Source: Bigelowiella natans CCMP2755
Lineage: Eukaryota; Cercozoa; Chlorarachniophyceae
Reading direction: 5' to 3'
DNA length: 64,000 nucleotides
Assembly (NCBI GenBank): GCA_000320545.1
Contig: ADNK01001625.1
Location: 23,501 to 87,500, forward strand
Positions 47,938-60,361 of the stretch are shown in pieces. Made by a program: the position numbers and the translations under genes. The stretch's first letter is position 1; the number at the start of each line of letters is the position of its first letter. The notes below the pieces were generated by a model. The model was not told the DNA's origin and did not search any database. It saw only the letters and a program-made list of their open reading frames with translations.

Positions 47938-48299
47938 TTGTAAGCTAGAGTTTCATGAGCAAGACAATTCTTGGAAAAACTGCCTACAGGTTCAGGCATA
48001 CTCGCGCCGTACCTCGGTTTTTCTATGCGTCATCTTTTAATTAATTGTTCTCTTTTCCTCCTCTGAACAGTGCGATATTAATTGCACAGTAGTTTTTACC
48101 AGGAGACGCCATACATTTAGCTCACATTACAATCTTTCTTATTTGAAAAACAGCTTCGACCTAATTTCATCGTTATTATTTTAAATTGTTATGTTAAATT
48201 GTTATTCGAAGATCTTTTGGTAAATTTAATTTGATGATAAGTAAATCGATATCTTCCGATATAATGTCAGTAAAGCAGAATCTTTGTAAAGTTTACTCA

Positions 48300-48760
48300 C
48301 ATTTTTGAGGCACAATGGAACGGTCACTGATCGAGGCTCTAGCACCTACTCCACATGTATATGGCATGATCTACGCATGTCAATGTATGTAGGGTTACAA
48401 CATGATGATCTATGTACATCAACATGACAGAATGAGGCCCATAACATTGCATTCTTCCCTTGAAGCTTCGCGCGACATACCGTAAGCAAGCACGAAGTTG
48501 TGCAGCATGTATCCGTCTCGCGCTTTACTAGTATCAATGCGCAAAAGACTAAGCAGGTAGATGGACATCAGATCGTTTTTTCTTCTCACCAAACGAACAA
48601 ATCAAGCATGCGTGCCATTACTTTGGCGTTCAGTGCCATTAAAGTCACATCGCACACTCGCGCAGTTCTAGAGAGCGCAGATGCATACAGCAGCAAAAAA
48701 GTAACAAAATATGCAGAGCTTTCGACGCGTGTAGCTATAATTATATATGTGTCTTGTCTA
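48300..48760. other. CTAG/GCATGC-type intergenic island 7
   Basis: The segment lies between the convergent ends of the haloperoxidase and LST8. It has GCATGATC, ATGTACATC and TCTAGAG palindromes, weaker than the other islands. No gene is seen. Confidence 0.4.
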
Positions 48761-48859
48761 TGTGTGCTATATTCATAATAATCACGTTTTTGGTACTTCT
48801 GAATGAAATCTTACAGCAGTTGGCTCTACTGACATATAAATCTAAGATCCGATGAAAAA

Positions 48860-50397
48860 TCAATTGTTATCATTTAAAGCTACGCAGGTCACAGCTTTCT
48901 GATGTCCCTTGTATTCCATCAAAACGTTGCCAGTGCTCAGCTTCCACAATTTGGCAGACATATCGGAAGATGCTAATATAGAGCAGTGGAAAACAACCAA
49001 CCATGATGCTATTATCAGATACTGCTGTATATCTTATGATTAATACAATAATAACCACAAAATAATAATGATAATAATACTAATAATAATTCATAATAAA
49101 AGGAATTTGACCTGATACGAGATATTGCGAATCAGCCGAGAAACAACAGTCCCATACCCAACGCTGATGACCAACTAATGTTTTTTCTAATTCAAACTTC
49201 TTCGATATGTTCCATATCTTTATTGTCTTGTCTGCGGACGTTGTTGCCAGGTACCTGAAAACAGTTTTCAACGATAATTTGACACCGTGTCGTCAACGGA
49301 TAATAATCCATCACAACATTCAAGCCGCATTATCGAAAATTTCTGCTGTGAAATATCATAACCACACGGCACTGTAAGTAGTAGTTTTTCGAAATAGAGT
49401 AAATCTTACTTGACGTCCGGACTTATAAGAGCTTTTAAGCAATACGTGTCGTGTGCCTCGATTTTATGCAGTGGCCTGAAGGCTACATCCGAGTGCGCTG
49501 TACTACTATCATTCAATTTCCAAATGAAGCAAGTTCCACGATTGTTTGCCGCCATTACAAGAGATGCATCTGGCGCAATGGTGATAGAGCGAATGGCACA
49601 CTTCCCATCCGGAACTAACTCATAACTACAGGCATTAGCAGTCAGATCCCATACGCGTATGTTCCCATCCTCGTCCCCAGAGATAATTTCGCCCTATTAT
49701 GGAGTTGAAATGATGAGACAGGATTCAACTCAAGTGAGTAGATAATGCTATTTTCTGGACCACCACCTGATTCGGGTGTAGTGCTGCAGTGTTTATGGCA
49801 GCTTTACTGGGGTAAGACCGCTGAAATCCAGATCTTTGACGCATATCCCATATCTTAAGCGTTCCATCTTCGGAACCAGTGAACATCCATTTGCGGTCCT
49901 TCTGAAATCCCACTGCGGTAACATTCCCAGAGTGTCCCTGGAACGTTCGAACCTGGGAAGATTAATTAAATCCAGAGAACAAGAAGAACAAATATTAAAT
50001 TGTAAAAATATTCATGAATAAATCGTAAGAAATATGAAAACGAACCGGCATGGAGACGTCTTTCATTACATCGAATAAACGGCAGTGGCAATTGCCAACT
50101 GCTGCTAAGTATTGCTTGTCCGGTGTAATCGCCAACTTGTTGACTTGCTGTAATGAAGAAGTTGTTACGGTTGCAGCAGTGCCCGGAGATTAGGATTGAG
50201 CATCATTTTGCAATCACTATCATGGTCATAAACATCATGTTTATCAACAACATCAATCTATGAGCTTATTCATTCCTGACAGAGTCGGAGAATTGCACGG
50301 TTCTGTAGCACTTCCCAGCTGGTGCCTCCCAAAATTTGATAGTGTGGTCATAACCCGCTGTACAAAGTACTACACTATGTTGATAACGCGAGGTCAT
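48860..50397 (-). CDS. LST8: LST8, TOR-complex WD40 subunit
   Basis: Six exons in phase, 50281-50397, 50046-50147, 49767-49952, 49410-49693, 49112-49254 and 48860-48972, give 314 aa, the usual LST8 length. The start [19 protein letters not shown] matches the LST8 first blade. Later blades read [41 protein letters not shown] and [15 protein letters not shown] follows, which is where mLST8 has FND near its end. The protein forms a seven-bladed propeller on the TOR kinase domain. An in-frame ATG at 50448 could add 17 residues. The divergent neighbour is the MFS transporter. Confidence 0.93.
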
Positions 50398-50824
50398 CTT
50401 TAGTGTTGTATTTTTGTCCTTATGGTATCTATGGGTGTCGGGATCCAATCAACTTTTTGCTTCCTCCCCCCCTAAGGAATCTTTCCTTAATGAATTCGGT
50501 GTTGTGAATTTACACAGAATAGGCTATATCTCCATGTCGTACCTAAGGAATACAATCTATTTTATACCAAATAATACGTAATTTATTATTCAGAATTTGA
50601 TTCATTTATTTGGAAGTTCTCTTGATAGTGACATGCGTCGGATTTTATGCTTGAGGTTGTTCTCGATATGCGCTACAAAATGCAAATCATTTATTCAGAA
50701 GTTTTCCCGATATTAATAATACTAATAAAGATCGGTGATTATCTCACTCCTTTCCCCCCTCCACCTCGTTCCTCAGCACCACGTAAATGCCATGAGGAGG
50801 CATTAGTATTCGAATGAATTGTGC

Positions 50825-52420
50825 ATGCACAGTTTTGCCACAATTTCTTCAAGTAAGTTGAAGGAGGTTAATGAGGCAAGTACCTTGCTGAGCCATGGCA
50901 ACGATGATGATGTCTTTGCAAAGCATGGCATACAGCTCCCGACCCATCTCAACACATTATCCCGACGATGGGCTTCTCTCCTCCTCTTTTGCATTCTAAG
51001 CGCTATATGCTCTGGACCTCTAACATCCTGGGCAACATTGGAACCCATTCTAATCGCTGACTATCGCGTTTTCGAAGGTAGAGATCAGAAGACGCAGCTC
51101 TCCTCTGTATATTCTGTCGCGGTAGGAACTGCTGTCCTAGGCTTATTCTTTGCAGGATTGGCGTATGATCGCTTTGGACCTCGAAACTTAGCAGTATTTG
51201 GAGGCTTTGGGTGCTCCGTAATGATGCTAGCCATGGCATCGTGCATTTCGTATCAAAGTCTCAATAAATTGCTCTTTGTCACATACCCAGCTCTTACAAT
51301 TTTTGGCCAAATAAATTTGTTTGGAGCTTACGCCTGGCTTTGGCTTCTTCCCGAATCTCAAAATACAGTCAACTCTCTCGGGTCTGCTATTATTCCCTCA
51401 TTAAGTAATATGTCGGTACTTATTTTAGTAGTGCTGCATAACAGCTACCGAGTTCAGCTCGTGGAGTCTTTTAATGGCTTAGCCGTTATCTGTTTTGTAT
51501 CCGCTTCTATCTGCTACTTCATAGTCCCGGGAAAGAAACAGAATCTTCGTTACGCGAGTTTTGTCACTCGATATAAAATGGGGGCTGGAGCAAAGCAAAG
51601 AGGACTTGGCGATAGATTTTCTAGTTTTTGTGACACTGATGGTGGGGATGAATATCACCGAGAAGAGATTGTCAATATGGAAATTACTGATGCAGTTGAG
51701 AAGAAGGAGGAAAATGTGGTACGGTTTGAATGCTGCTCCATGGAAATCCAAAATGTGAGGGCTTCTTGGGCCCTCATGTTTTCCACGTATCCCCTTGAAA
51801 ACGCTACGCTTTTGGCACACGTAATGCTGCTGTATGTTTTCGTGTTGTTTCCAATATTGGACATGTACCCATTCTATTGTGCTATATTCAAAGACGAGAA
51901 AGTAGCGACACAATTGGTTGACATTTTTGCAGCAATTTATGGATTATGTGGAGCGGTAGGAGCGATACTTATTGGAATGCTGATGGATAAATTTGGATTA
52001 TTGATTATGTTTGGTATCATTCAAGTAGCTACTACTTTAGTCGCAACACTGTTGATTTCTGGTGAATATGGAGTGCAGATTGGTGCACAGATACTGCTTG
52101 TAGTACTTGCTCAATTGCTTAGCATTGTTGTCAATCGATTTGCGATGCTTTATGGACCACCGGAACTCTACGGCACCTACTCTGGCATTCAAATGGCATT
52201 TTTGGGCTTTGGTCAAATGTTGCTCATCCCTGCAATAAAGTTATTTGGTAGCATCATATATCCTCCTTCCATGTATCAAGCTGCAACTCGGTACGTGATG
52301 ACCTTCTCTGTGTTAGGAGGCTTATCTATACTCGGTGGTCTTGCAATGTGCTATGTTCTCTGGCTTCGACCACCGCCGAAACCTGGGACTGTGAAGATCA
52401 AATTAGCGACAGTTTCTTGA
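50825..52420 (+). CDS. Major facilitator superfamily transporter (SLC43-like)
   Basis: Intronless, 531 aa from ATG 50825. About twelve hydrophobic segments lie in two halves around an acidic cytosolic loop (about residues 240-310, with EEIVNME and VEKKEEN). The MFS signature GLAYDRFGPRNLA follows TM2, and LIGMLMDKFGLL is the matching motif in the second half. The layout resembles the SLC43/fungal FMP42 amino-acid transporter group, but the substrate is a guess. A GTAAGT occurs at about 50853, yet the frame is open without splicing. It shares a divergent promoter region with LST8. Confidence 0.82.
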   Translation: MHSFATISSSKLKEVNEASTLLSHGNDDDVFAKHGIQLPTHLNTLSRRWASLLLFCILSAICSGPLTSWATLEPILIADYRVFEGRDQKTQLSSVYSVAVGTAVLGLFFAGLAYDRFGPRNLAVFGGFGCSVMMLAMASCISYQSLNKLLFVTYPALTIFGQINLFGAYAWLWLLPESQNTVNSLGSAIIPSLSNMSVLILVVLHNSYRVQLVESFNGLAVICFVSASICYFIVPGKKQNLRYASFVTRYKMGAGAKQRGLGDRFSSFCDTDGGDEYHREEIVNMEITDAVEKKEENVVRFECCSMEIQNVRASWALMFSTYPLENATLLAHVMLLYVFVLFPILDMYPFYCAIFKDEKVATQLVDIFAAIYGLCGAVGAILIGMLMDKFGLLIMFGIIQVATTLVATLLISGEYGVQIGAQILLVVLAQLLSIVVNRFAMLYGPPELYGTYSGIQMAFLGFGQMLLIPAIKLFGSIIYPPSMYQAATRYVMTFSVLGGLSILGGLAMCYVLWLRPPPKPGTVKIKLATVS

Positions 52421-52539
52421 AAAATAAAGCTGGAAAAAATGACTGTGATTCTTTCTTGACGGGCAGATCTTGTAATCTGTAAATTGGGATTGTTAATCTA
52501 ATTTATAAGGAATGAAAAATGAATGATATAGGCATGTAA

Positions 52540-53430
52540 TATTCGGATTATACACACAGTGTAGCGTCTAGATGGTAGCCCATACGCGGCAGCATACTTA
52601 CGCATGTGCATCCACTGCTGCTACATGACTCTCCTGCCTCACTGTCACTATAAGAGTGCAATACCTGGAAAATTTAGGCGGAGCGCGCAAATAGCGGATC
52701 ATGGCAGTTCAATCTAGCAATGTGCGCTGCCCGCACTGTGTTGCGAAATGCTTTGTTACTTGTTCAGCTTGCTGCAGGCAATGCCACCGCACACACTACT
52801 GTACAGATGATTAGTGAGCTGTGCTCTGCCAACGTATGAAGCCATTCTAGCATTGCAGCGTTGCATGCGCGCGCGATATGGTATAAATGGCGCGATTATA
52901 CGATATATCGCACTGAGCCATTCTAGTAGCGCTGCACAACTGCGCACGAACGCCTGGCATGCCAGGCGCCAGGCGCATGGAATGCCAATGTCTAGACCAT
53001 CATACACTCTAGAAAGTGTGTGTGTGTGTGTGTACATGGCCATCCACTATTGCCGGGCAGCCGCCGTGTCGCATGCTGCCGCACACGGCCGCAAGCTGAC
53101 TACTATAGATAGACTAGCTAGCTAGCTAGTCCAGAGCGTCAGAGACCCTGGTCTGACAGCTATGCGCACACGTATTGCGTCATGAAGCAAGACTTACGCA
53201 TTCCTGCTAATGTGGCTGCGATTGCACGTGTATGCTAGCATGGCTAGATGGCTTAGCTAGCTAGCTAGAGCTGCCACTGGCGTCGCGCACCGACCACACA
53301 AAGCAAATGTATTTTGCTGTTACGCAGTGTGGGCGTACACATCAGAGACATTGTGCCGTAGCCGATTGCCGAACAAATAACAAGCGAGGGACTGGCACAC
53401 ACTGTTTTCACACGAAAATGAGTTTATATG
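52540..53430. other. CTAG/GCATGC-rich intergenic island 8
   Basis: The island lies between the convergent ends of the MFS gene and the PH-domain gene. (CTAG)n occurs at about 53113-53130 and 53256-53270, with GCCAGGCGCCAGGCGC and GCGCGCGC-like palindromes and a (GT)n at 53018-53032. No gene is seen. Confidence 0.6.
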
Positions 53431-53519
53431 TACAATAAGTTTGATTCTGAATTCACAGCAGTTAAAGTAATGCATAGAGTCTCTGACTATGCATCATCGC
53501 ATCTGACCTAATGACCTGA

Positions 53520-55247
53520 TTATTCATCTGACTTTGATGCTGCATGAAGTACTCTAATCCAAACCTTCTGAATCTGAGAATCCTCAGCAAAAAGTGTGTG
53601 TAGAGTTGTTCCGCTACTCAAGGTGATTTCTAATCCATGCTTAGCTAACTGACTATCTTCCACTGCCTTTATTGTTGCTCCTCTGACACATGCCGCAACA
53701 TCTCGTGATGACCGACGATGTTTATGGCTCCTGAAGTGCGTCAGATATGACCCATGCAAAACAAAAAATCGCTTGTGAAGTGTGGAATTCGAACGCGGTT
53801 TCTGCAAATAACCCTCCATATAAAGGCAGGGGAAATCCTGATATTGGTACAGCTGGCTGTATGGAACAAAGCCTTTCGCTATTGCTTCTCGTTGAACAGA
53901 ATCCAATGTGGATCCCCTGCTCTCTGGATTACTGCTGTTTCCCTTTGATTCACGATGCTGCTGCTGCTGCTGCTGGTGGTGGTGGTGTTTCGAGCTACCA
54001 GTTGAAAACGTTGTATCTGCTCGGAACCTGTTGCTATCGTATGCCCGTAGCTCATCCAAAGCTTGCTCAAGTGCTCTCTTGCAGATAGGGTCAGAAGTTT
54101 TTGCCAAAAGCTCCAACGTATCTACAATCTTCATTCTGTCCTCGCTAGTCCCTTCATCTCCACTACCTTCGTTCACTAACCCTAATGCAGCATCGTGTTG
54201 ATTCTTAGAATCACTTTTTGATGTCGAAGTTCCTGTATTATTTGTCGTTACAGTTTCGTCAGAAGATGGAATAAAATCTAGTTTTCCCTTCCTACCGACT
54301 TCATCTTCCCAAGTACTACATTGCGATTGCTGACTTTCCTTAATTTCTGATCGCTGCTGTTTGAATTTTTCCATGGCCTGTACCGATGCCGACATGATGC
54401 CTTTTACATTGCCATTTCTCATCACATCAGTTGGAATTTCGGTAAGAGCATCAAAGAGACGCTTGCTCTCAGTAATGCTGATGAGCTTCGATTCGTAGGT
54501 CTTGAGGATTCCATACACGATCCAAATTAAATTTGTCGTTCCATCTACCATAACAATATCCATGGCTTGCAGTGAAAGGTCTTCTGGGAAGTGTTCGGAG
54601 AAAAGAGTTGTCACCCACAGCTCCACAATAGTGACAAGATCCATTATGTCAATTCCAAGTTGATCAAAATGGTTACACAGCCGCCTTGAATTCTCACGCA
54701 TCATGCTGAGTAGGAGGGCCAATTGATTTTTAACTCCTCCTTTACCGGCCGTGCTTGAAGAGTAAGCTCGCATACACTTTCCAAGCTTAGAGAATACCCC
54801 TAGCAACTTATGATCGTTTCTTGGATTATCTCCCAATGCATCTACAATCCTTGCCATAATTTGAACGACTCCCGGAGTGTAGTCACTCTCAGTATTCTCG
54901 CTATCTTCCATTTCTGTGTGGCACTGCACGAGCATCCCAACACGATGGATTTGTTCCCGAGAAAGGTGTTCAAAAGAAGATGATATGTGAAGAGACTCGA
55001 GCTGGAAGATAAGATCTTCGGGCAATGTGTCGTCTGTATCAGCAACTGAAAGAGCATTGGCTCCTGCTTCAAACAGCTCTCCCTCTTCGTTCCCCCCGAA
55101 TTCTTCCCTTAAACAGGCAGTCCAAACCTGCATCCTTTTGGCTGGAGAAACTCCATGTTTCCATACCGTTTCAACTGCTACCCTTGTTGATACAGATGAC
55201 GGATCTTTGATGAATGCATCCCACACTTGACGGGAAGAAGAAGCCAT
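53520..55247 (-). CDS. C-terminal PH-domain protein
   Basis: Single exon, 575 aa. Residues about 470-570 form a PH domain: CLYMEGYLQKPRSN, then LHKRFFVLHGSYLTHF, GATIKAVED and the closing helix IQKVWIRVLHAAS with its Trp. The N-terminus (VWKHGVSPAKRMQVW, about 28-42) resembles the first motif of TBC domains, but no TBC catalytic motifs follow. The middle is helical, with a low-complexity His/Gln run (about 425-440) encoded by CAC/CAG repeats. The PH domain suggests phosphoinositide or membrane association. No further function is assigned. Confidence 0.85.
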   Translation of the reverse strand: MASSSRQVWDAFIKDPSSVSTRVAVETVWKHGVSPAKRMQVWTACLREEFGGNEEGELFEAGANALSVADTDDTLPEDLIFQLESLHISSSFEHLSREQIHRVGMLVQCHTEMEDSENTESDYTPGVVQIMARIVDALGDNPRNDHKLLGVFSKLGKCMRAYSSSTAGKGGVKNQLALLLSMMRENSRRLCNHFDQLGIDIMDLVTIVELWVTTLFSEHFPEDLSLQAMDIVMVDGTTNLIWIVYGILKTYESKLISITESKRLFDALTEIPTDVMRNGNVKGIMSASVQAMEKFKQQRSEIKESQQSQCSTWEDEVGRKGKLDFIPSSDETVTTNNTGTSTSKSDSKNQHDAALGLVNEGSGDEGTSEDRMKIVDTLELLAKTSDPICKRALEQALDELRAYDSNRFRADTTFSTGSSKHHHHQQQQQQHRESKGNSSNPESRGSTLDSVQREAIAKGFVPYSQLYQYQDFPCLYMEGYLQKPRSNSTLHKRFFVLHGSYLTHFRSHKHRRSSRDVAACVRGATIKAVEDSQLAKHGLEITLSSGTTLHTLFAEDSQIQKVWIRVLHAASKSDE

Positions 55248-56112
55248 AAAATATACTCGCTAGGGGTAAGTCGAACAGCCTTTCAATATATTTGCCAAGG
55301 CTTATGAGTCAGATCTTTACAGTTCAGAAAGTTACATTGTGATGTTTGTGGACACGTGTATGACAGCTTCATATGTGTGCGTTAGCTCTTTACATGCAAA
55401 CAACATCAGAACCCAGATTAACAACAACCTGCTGGTGTGCTGCACAAAGGCGCCTTATATGAAAGCCAGAATTACTGTTTATGTCCCAATTTCGTGTAGG
55501 GAGGATTGGGAGGAGGATCAGAAAAATAAAAAGAGCAGATAAGTTGTATTGTTCGTTTTCAACCTACAGTCCTCCTCCCTCCTCCTCGTTGCAAACGAAT
55601 CAAAGTCTTGTTGATGATGGTGATGATGGATGTGCTGCATGTACGCAACAACTATTCACCACAACAACTCTTACAACAACTATTCACCACAACAACTCTT
55701 ACAACAACTACACACCAACAACTCCTTTTATTTCCAGAAATAAATAGGAAATAAATTATACTGAATTTAACTGTAAAAGTTTAAAATATTGAAGTAACAT
55801 ACTCGCAATAAGGATCTTCACTTGTACTTACTCCTTCCTATTTTTACTTCTCATTATACCGATAATACCTAAAAAAATAACGCAATTACCTTCATCATCA
55901 TCATCATTCATATCATCATCATTAACGACAACAACGCTGCAGGCAGTCACATCGTCACAACTGCAAGTAGATCTAGATCTAGGAGGGGACTAAAGAACGA
56001 AGAAGTATGCACAGTGCTCACATTTTTAACCCCTATCTTCTATTTCCCTACCGATAAAACCCTGTGCATATTATTCGTTGATTCGGTGAGATCTAATTAC
56101 TGAAAAGTAGCT
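55248..56112. promoter_or_regulatory. Divergent intergenic region with tandem 28-bp repeat
   Basis: It separates the PH-domain gene (-) from the SKP1-like gene (+). A 28-bp unit (AACAACTATTCACC followed by ACAACAACTCTTAC) is repeated at about 55647-55702. The open frame at 55481-55747 is Thr/Asn-rich low complexity. No gene is called. Confidence 0.4.
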
Positions 56113-56796
56113 ATGCATTTAGGTAACGAATCCACCTTTGGGGTCTATATGCTCAGACAGAAGCAAGACCCTGGAACAAGTGCATACCTCATATTAGTAT
56201 CCAGTGATAAACTGGAGCTAAAAATCCTAAGGTAAAAAGAAACACCTAAGATTTGTTTTTGAAAAAAACATTAGATCGCTTTTACAGGAGATATGGCTGC
56301 CGGATGTCTAAATATATTGACTCTCAATCAACTGGCAAAGACAAACTTGAATGCCCAGCCTCAAGCAAGATGATTAGATTGATAGTCGAATATATTACGC
56401 ATCATGAAGGGAAGTCACCTGATCCCATACAGAAGCCCCTTCGAGGGTTCAAAATGAACAAAAACGTGCCAAGCGACTGGGATGCTCAGTGGATTGATGA
56501 GATAGGCTCACACAGAATGAATCTGTTCAGACTTGCAAAAGCAGCCGAAAACATGGGCATTCGAAGTCTGATAGACCTTGCATGCGCAAAGATTGCGTGC
56601 TTAGTGAAAGGCTGTAAGAACCGAGATGTCAAGCGAATTTTAGTAAGCAAGCCGACTACTGATATGCTTATCTTGTTTTATTGTGATATAACCAAATCAC
56701 ATTTTATGAGCAAAAATAAGTAAAATTATGCGTTATTACTTTCAGGATGTGAAAATAAAGGACGGCACTGTTCCGGAAGCTGCTCCCAATAAATAG
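56113..56796 (+). CDS. Divergent SKP1-like protein
   Basis: Three exons, 56113-56231, 56288-56642 and 56746-56796, with introns of 56 and 103 nt give 174 aa. The BTB/POZ-like N-half is weakly conserved (LILVSSDKLELKIL). MIRLIVEYITHHEGKSPDP matches the SKP1 IxxVIxWCxHHxxDPP region. DWDAQWIDEIGSHRMNLFRL, then AAENMGIRSLIDLACAKIA and VKGCKNRDVKRIL, match WDxxFLxVDxxTLFELIxAANYLxIKxLLDxxCxxVAxxIKGKxxEEIR. SKP1 links F-box proteins to cullin 1. The divergence at conserved positions (CTHH to ITHH, DxGTLFEL to SHRMNLFRL) suggests a specialised paralogue. Confidence 0.83.
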
Positions 56797-56859
56797 CTCT
56801 AGAAAAGAATTGTATAATTAGTTTTACTAGTAGCTGGATGACTGATATGCCCTACTAAA

Positions 56860-57600
56860 TTGAGAATTAATCATGTGACAACTCTATAAGTGTCAGCTGG
56901 TACGCTTATAAGCGCATGCATGATGATAATTATAAGCCTGTCACTAATATCTACTAGACACATCTAGATTTATGTGCCATCACAACATTGCAGCGCATGT
57001 AGCTATCTAGCTATATCATGGCGTGCAATACGATAATGTAGCCACGACAATTACAATCTAGATGAATATAGGCACAAATTGAAACTTTACAATGCTGCAT
57101 GCATCTGCGCTTGTCTAGTTGTAATCACTGCACCGTCCTGCTTCCGCAGCTATATACTTTCTTTTTGAGCCGTTGTTGGAGTTTTTACCTCATCAAGATT
57201 GACTTGCGAAGACAAGGAAACACGCACTGTTACGCGAAATGCGAGCCATTCAAGACCGAAGTAACATGTATTTGACTGCATGAAACACACCATAGCGGAG
57301 ACCAACAGATTCAACATTAGCGCTCTAGCCGCTGCATTGCACAGCTACATGAGGATGACCATTGAACAAATTTAATTGATTCGATTCATTACATCCGTCA
57401 TACATTATCTAGATTGTGTTTCGCAGCGGTGGCGTAGCATCGTTGCAATACGGCAGCAATGTCATTCATTGATAACAGAAAGCAACGAAAGTTGGTACTG
57501 ACACGCATGTACGTTTATCCACAGTTTTCGCCACAGCTAGCAGGCATTCGTATGTTCTCAGTTTACTTTTTAAAGCAACATGTGATACAGCTCTTGCTTT
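56860..57600. other. CTAG/GCATGC-rich intergenic island 9
   Basis: The island lies between the convergent 3' ends of the SKP1-like gene and DDX1. It is rich in CATCTAGAT, GCATGCAT and AGCTATCTAGC. No gene is seen. Confidence 0.6.
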
Positions 57601-57622
57601 AGTGTTCTAGCTGTCTAAACTA

Positions 57623-58525
57623 TCATCCCTTTCTGAGCATCGCAGCCCAACGACCAGCAGATTCCGACAGATTCAAGTAATTTTTCTGGGAGGACGTCTG
57701 ATACAAACAAGTCATCCAAAATATTAACCAACAGAATTCCAAAATTTATATAGAATTTTACGACATGGCACCGATGAAGAACTGACTTGAGCGAAAAATA
57801 TGGATTGGACACCACTATGTACCTGCATCATCTCTAACAATGCGACATCTGGCTTGAGCTCTTGCACGTGCTTAAGAGTGTCATCGTCCAGAGCACTACC
57901 AGTCGTTCGTCCATAACTAGCGGCCTTTCGCACAAACTCACCCCCTTGTCCCTGAAGAAACGACTCTGGCTCAAAGGTAGGTATCTTGATTCCCTTCAAC
58001 AATCCACGAATCTTCTCTAAGATGCCCGGCTCGTCGTACCAAATACAACAGCCTAGAAGGGGGGGGAGTAAATAGAGAGGAGGAAAGGTCAGCGTAATTG
58101 AAATGCCACGTGTCGTGAAATATTCGAGCGTGAATGAGAAGATGAGGTAGAGATGGTGTGGTACAAGCAAACGGTTATTGAAACACACAACTCACAAAAA
58201 CGGTAGTAAGAAGGACAAGGGCTTATCGTAGAATAACACCCCCCTTTCAAACAAAACCCCCCCCCCCCCCCCCCCCCTCCCGCTGCACCCAATCCCTCTC
58301 GTATAAAGAACAAATATGATGCCCTCCCCTATATAGCAATGTTTTTCTCTTGATACTCGCCGAGGCATAGCATGCATGGTGAGAGCACCTTTAGGGGCCA
58401 ACGCCGTGCTAAGTTCGCGACCCTTCCACTTTCGCTTGTCATAGTACCACACCTTTGTTGATGATGGTGATGATCATGAGGATAAAGATTGCCTTAGCTT
58501 ATAATGCCTCAGAGAAAGAGTGCTC

Positions 58526-58570
<45 letters not shown>

Positions 58571-58707
58571 AAAGAAAGAGAAAGGGAGGTAACAATGGAT
58601 CTTCGCTCATGATGAAACGTAACGCTATAACGATAATAAAGAAGCATCACTCTGATGTATCTTCTCCTTCTCCTTCTTCTTCTTATATTCTTATATGGAC
58701 TTATAAG

Positions 58708-58741
<34 letters not shown>

Positions 58742-58964
58742 TCTCCTGCTCTGTAGCAACGAGAGAAATAGCAAGTCCTACAGCATCTGCGCGACCAACA
58801 CGTCCAATCCGATGTATGTAGTCTTCTGCCTCAGCGGGAAGCGTGAGGTTGATGACGTAAGGCAGCTCTTTGATGTCTATACCCCTTGCTGCGACATCTG
58901 TGCAGATCAGAAACCGAACCAGTCCTAACAACAGCAACGTCATCGATGGTGAATACTATTAATA

Positions 58965-58997
<33 letters not shown>

Positions 58998-59173
58998 GGT
59001 AATTGATGGATTGTAGTAGTAGTAGTAGTAGTAGTAGTAGTTGTAGTAGTAGTAGTAGAAGATGGGAAGAAGGAGGATTAGAAGGGAGAGCTACCACACA
59101 CACACACACACAAACTTGTATCATACTTTATATATCATATTTGTATGTGTGTGTGTGCAGGAAAGCTTCTGCC

Positions 59174-59204
<31 letters not shown>

Positions 59205-59356
59205 TGTCTTGTACTCATCACCGTCCTTGAAAGCTTCCAAGTTGTCCTTTCTTTCATGCGGTCTATATTTTTCGCAGCACCACGCACAGCATGTACAATA
59301 TATGTTTGGTTAGCAGAGACGAATAACATACACGTACTACTACAATGACACAGAAT

Positions 59357-59395
<39 letters not shown>

Positions 59396-60136
59396 TCATA
59401 ATACTTTGACAAACTCTTGGCGTAAAAGGGTCATTTTCGTGCTCATAGTATTAGTAGTAGTAGTGGTAGCAGAAAGAGTAACACCGTTTGCCCCCATGCA
59501 AAGCCACGCATGAGTAAGGATTTTCCTTGCCACCCATCCTGTCTCTCCCTCCAAATCGCCTTCCTCCTCCAGCCTAAGAGCAGCATTGAAAGGATTGATT
59601 GATCGATTGATTGATTGATTAAATGACAACATCAGTAGTGTGATGACGGGAGGAGATGCTTTCGAAACGTAACTATAAATCTTCCTTTAATGCTACAGTT
59701 TCAAGAAAATAATAGCAATAATAATAATAATAATATAATAAATGGTGTTGTTTATCCTTTTTGTGATTTATTTCTTTTCGCAAACACGCTCTAGTTGATG
59801 TACTAGTACTTCAAAAACTACCAACCTTAACTAGGAAGCTTTCCAGATTATCAGCATCAAGTTGTGTGCGCACAAAGATGATGCACTGCTGCATTTTGAA
59901 CGTGTCGATGCTGATAAGAAGAAGAAGAACAAGAAGAAGAACAAGACGATAGTAGTAATTGTATTATTCTTGCCTTCCACACACGCTGCTATCGTGATGT
60001 TGTTGTCGGATATGTTGTGCATCGATACAACACACACACACACACACAATTACCATTGCTTTAGCATGAGGACTTTATGCTGTTTAATGGTCTCCGAGTA
60101 CTTTCCTGCCCCCTGAAGGAGAATGTGTACTGCGCG

Positions 60137-60201
<65 letters not shown>

Positions 60202-60329
60202 CAGCAAACAGTAAGGTGTTATTGGAGGCCTTATCTACTTCCAACAATCCCACTGCTTCTAATACGCACAAAACCAAATGGAGACAGATCCATCAATCAT
60301 CATCATCAATCCTCGCAAACACTTGTAGT

Positions 60330-60361
<32 letters not shown>

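Noticed and set aside
53520-55247. TBC/Rab-GAP assignment from VWKHGVSPAKRMQVW
   Set aside because: Only the first motif is similar. The catalytic Arg and Gln finger motifs are missing.
55481-55747. 88-codon Thr/Asn-rich frame
   Set aside because: It is generated by a 28-bp tandem repeat and low complexity. No supporting splice or start context.
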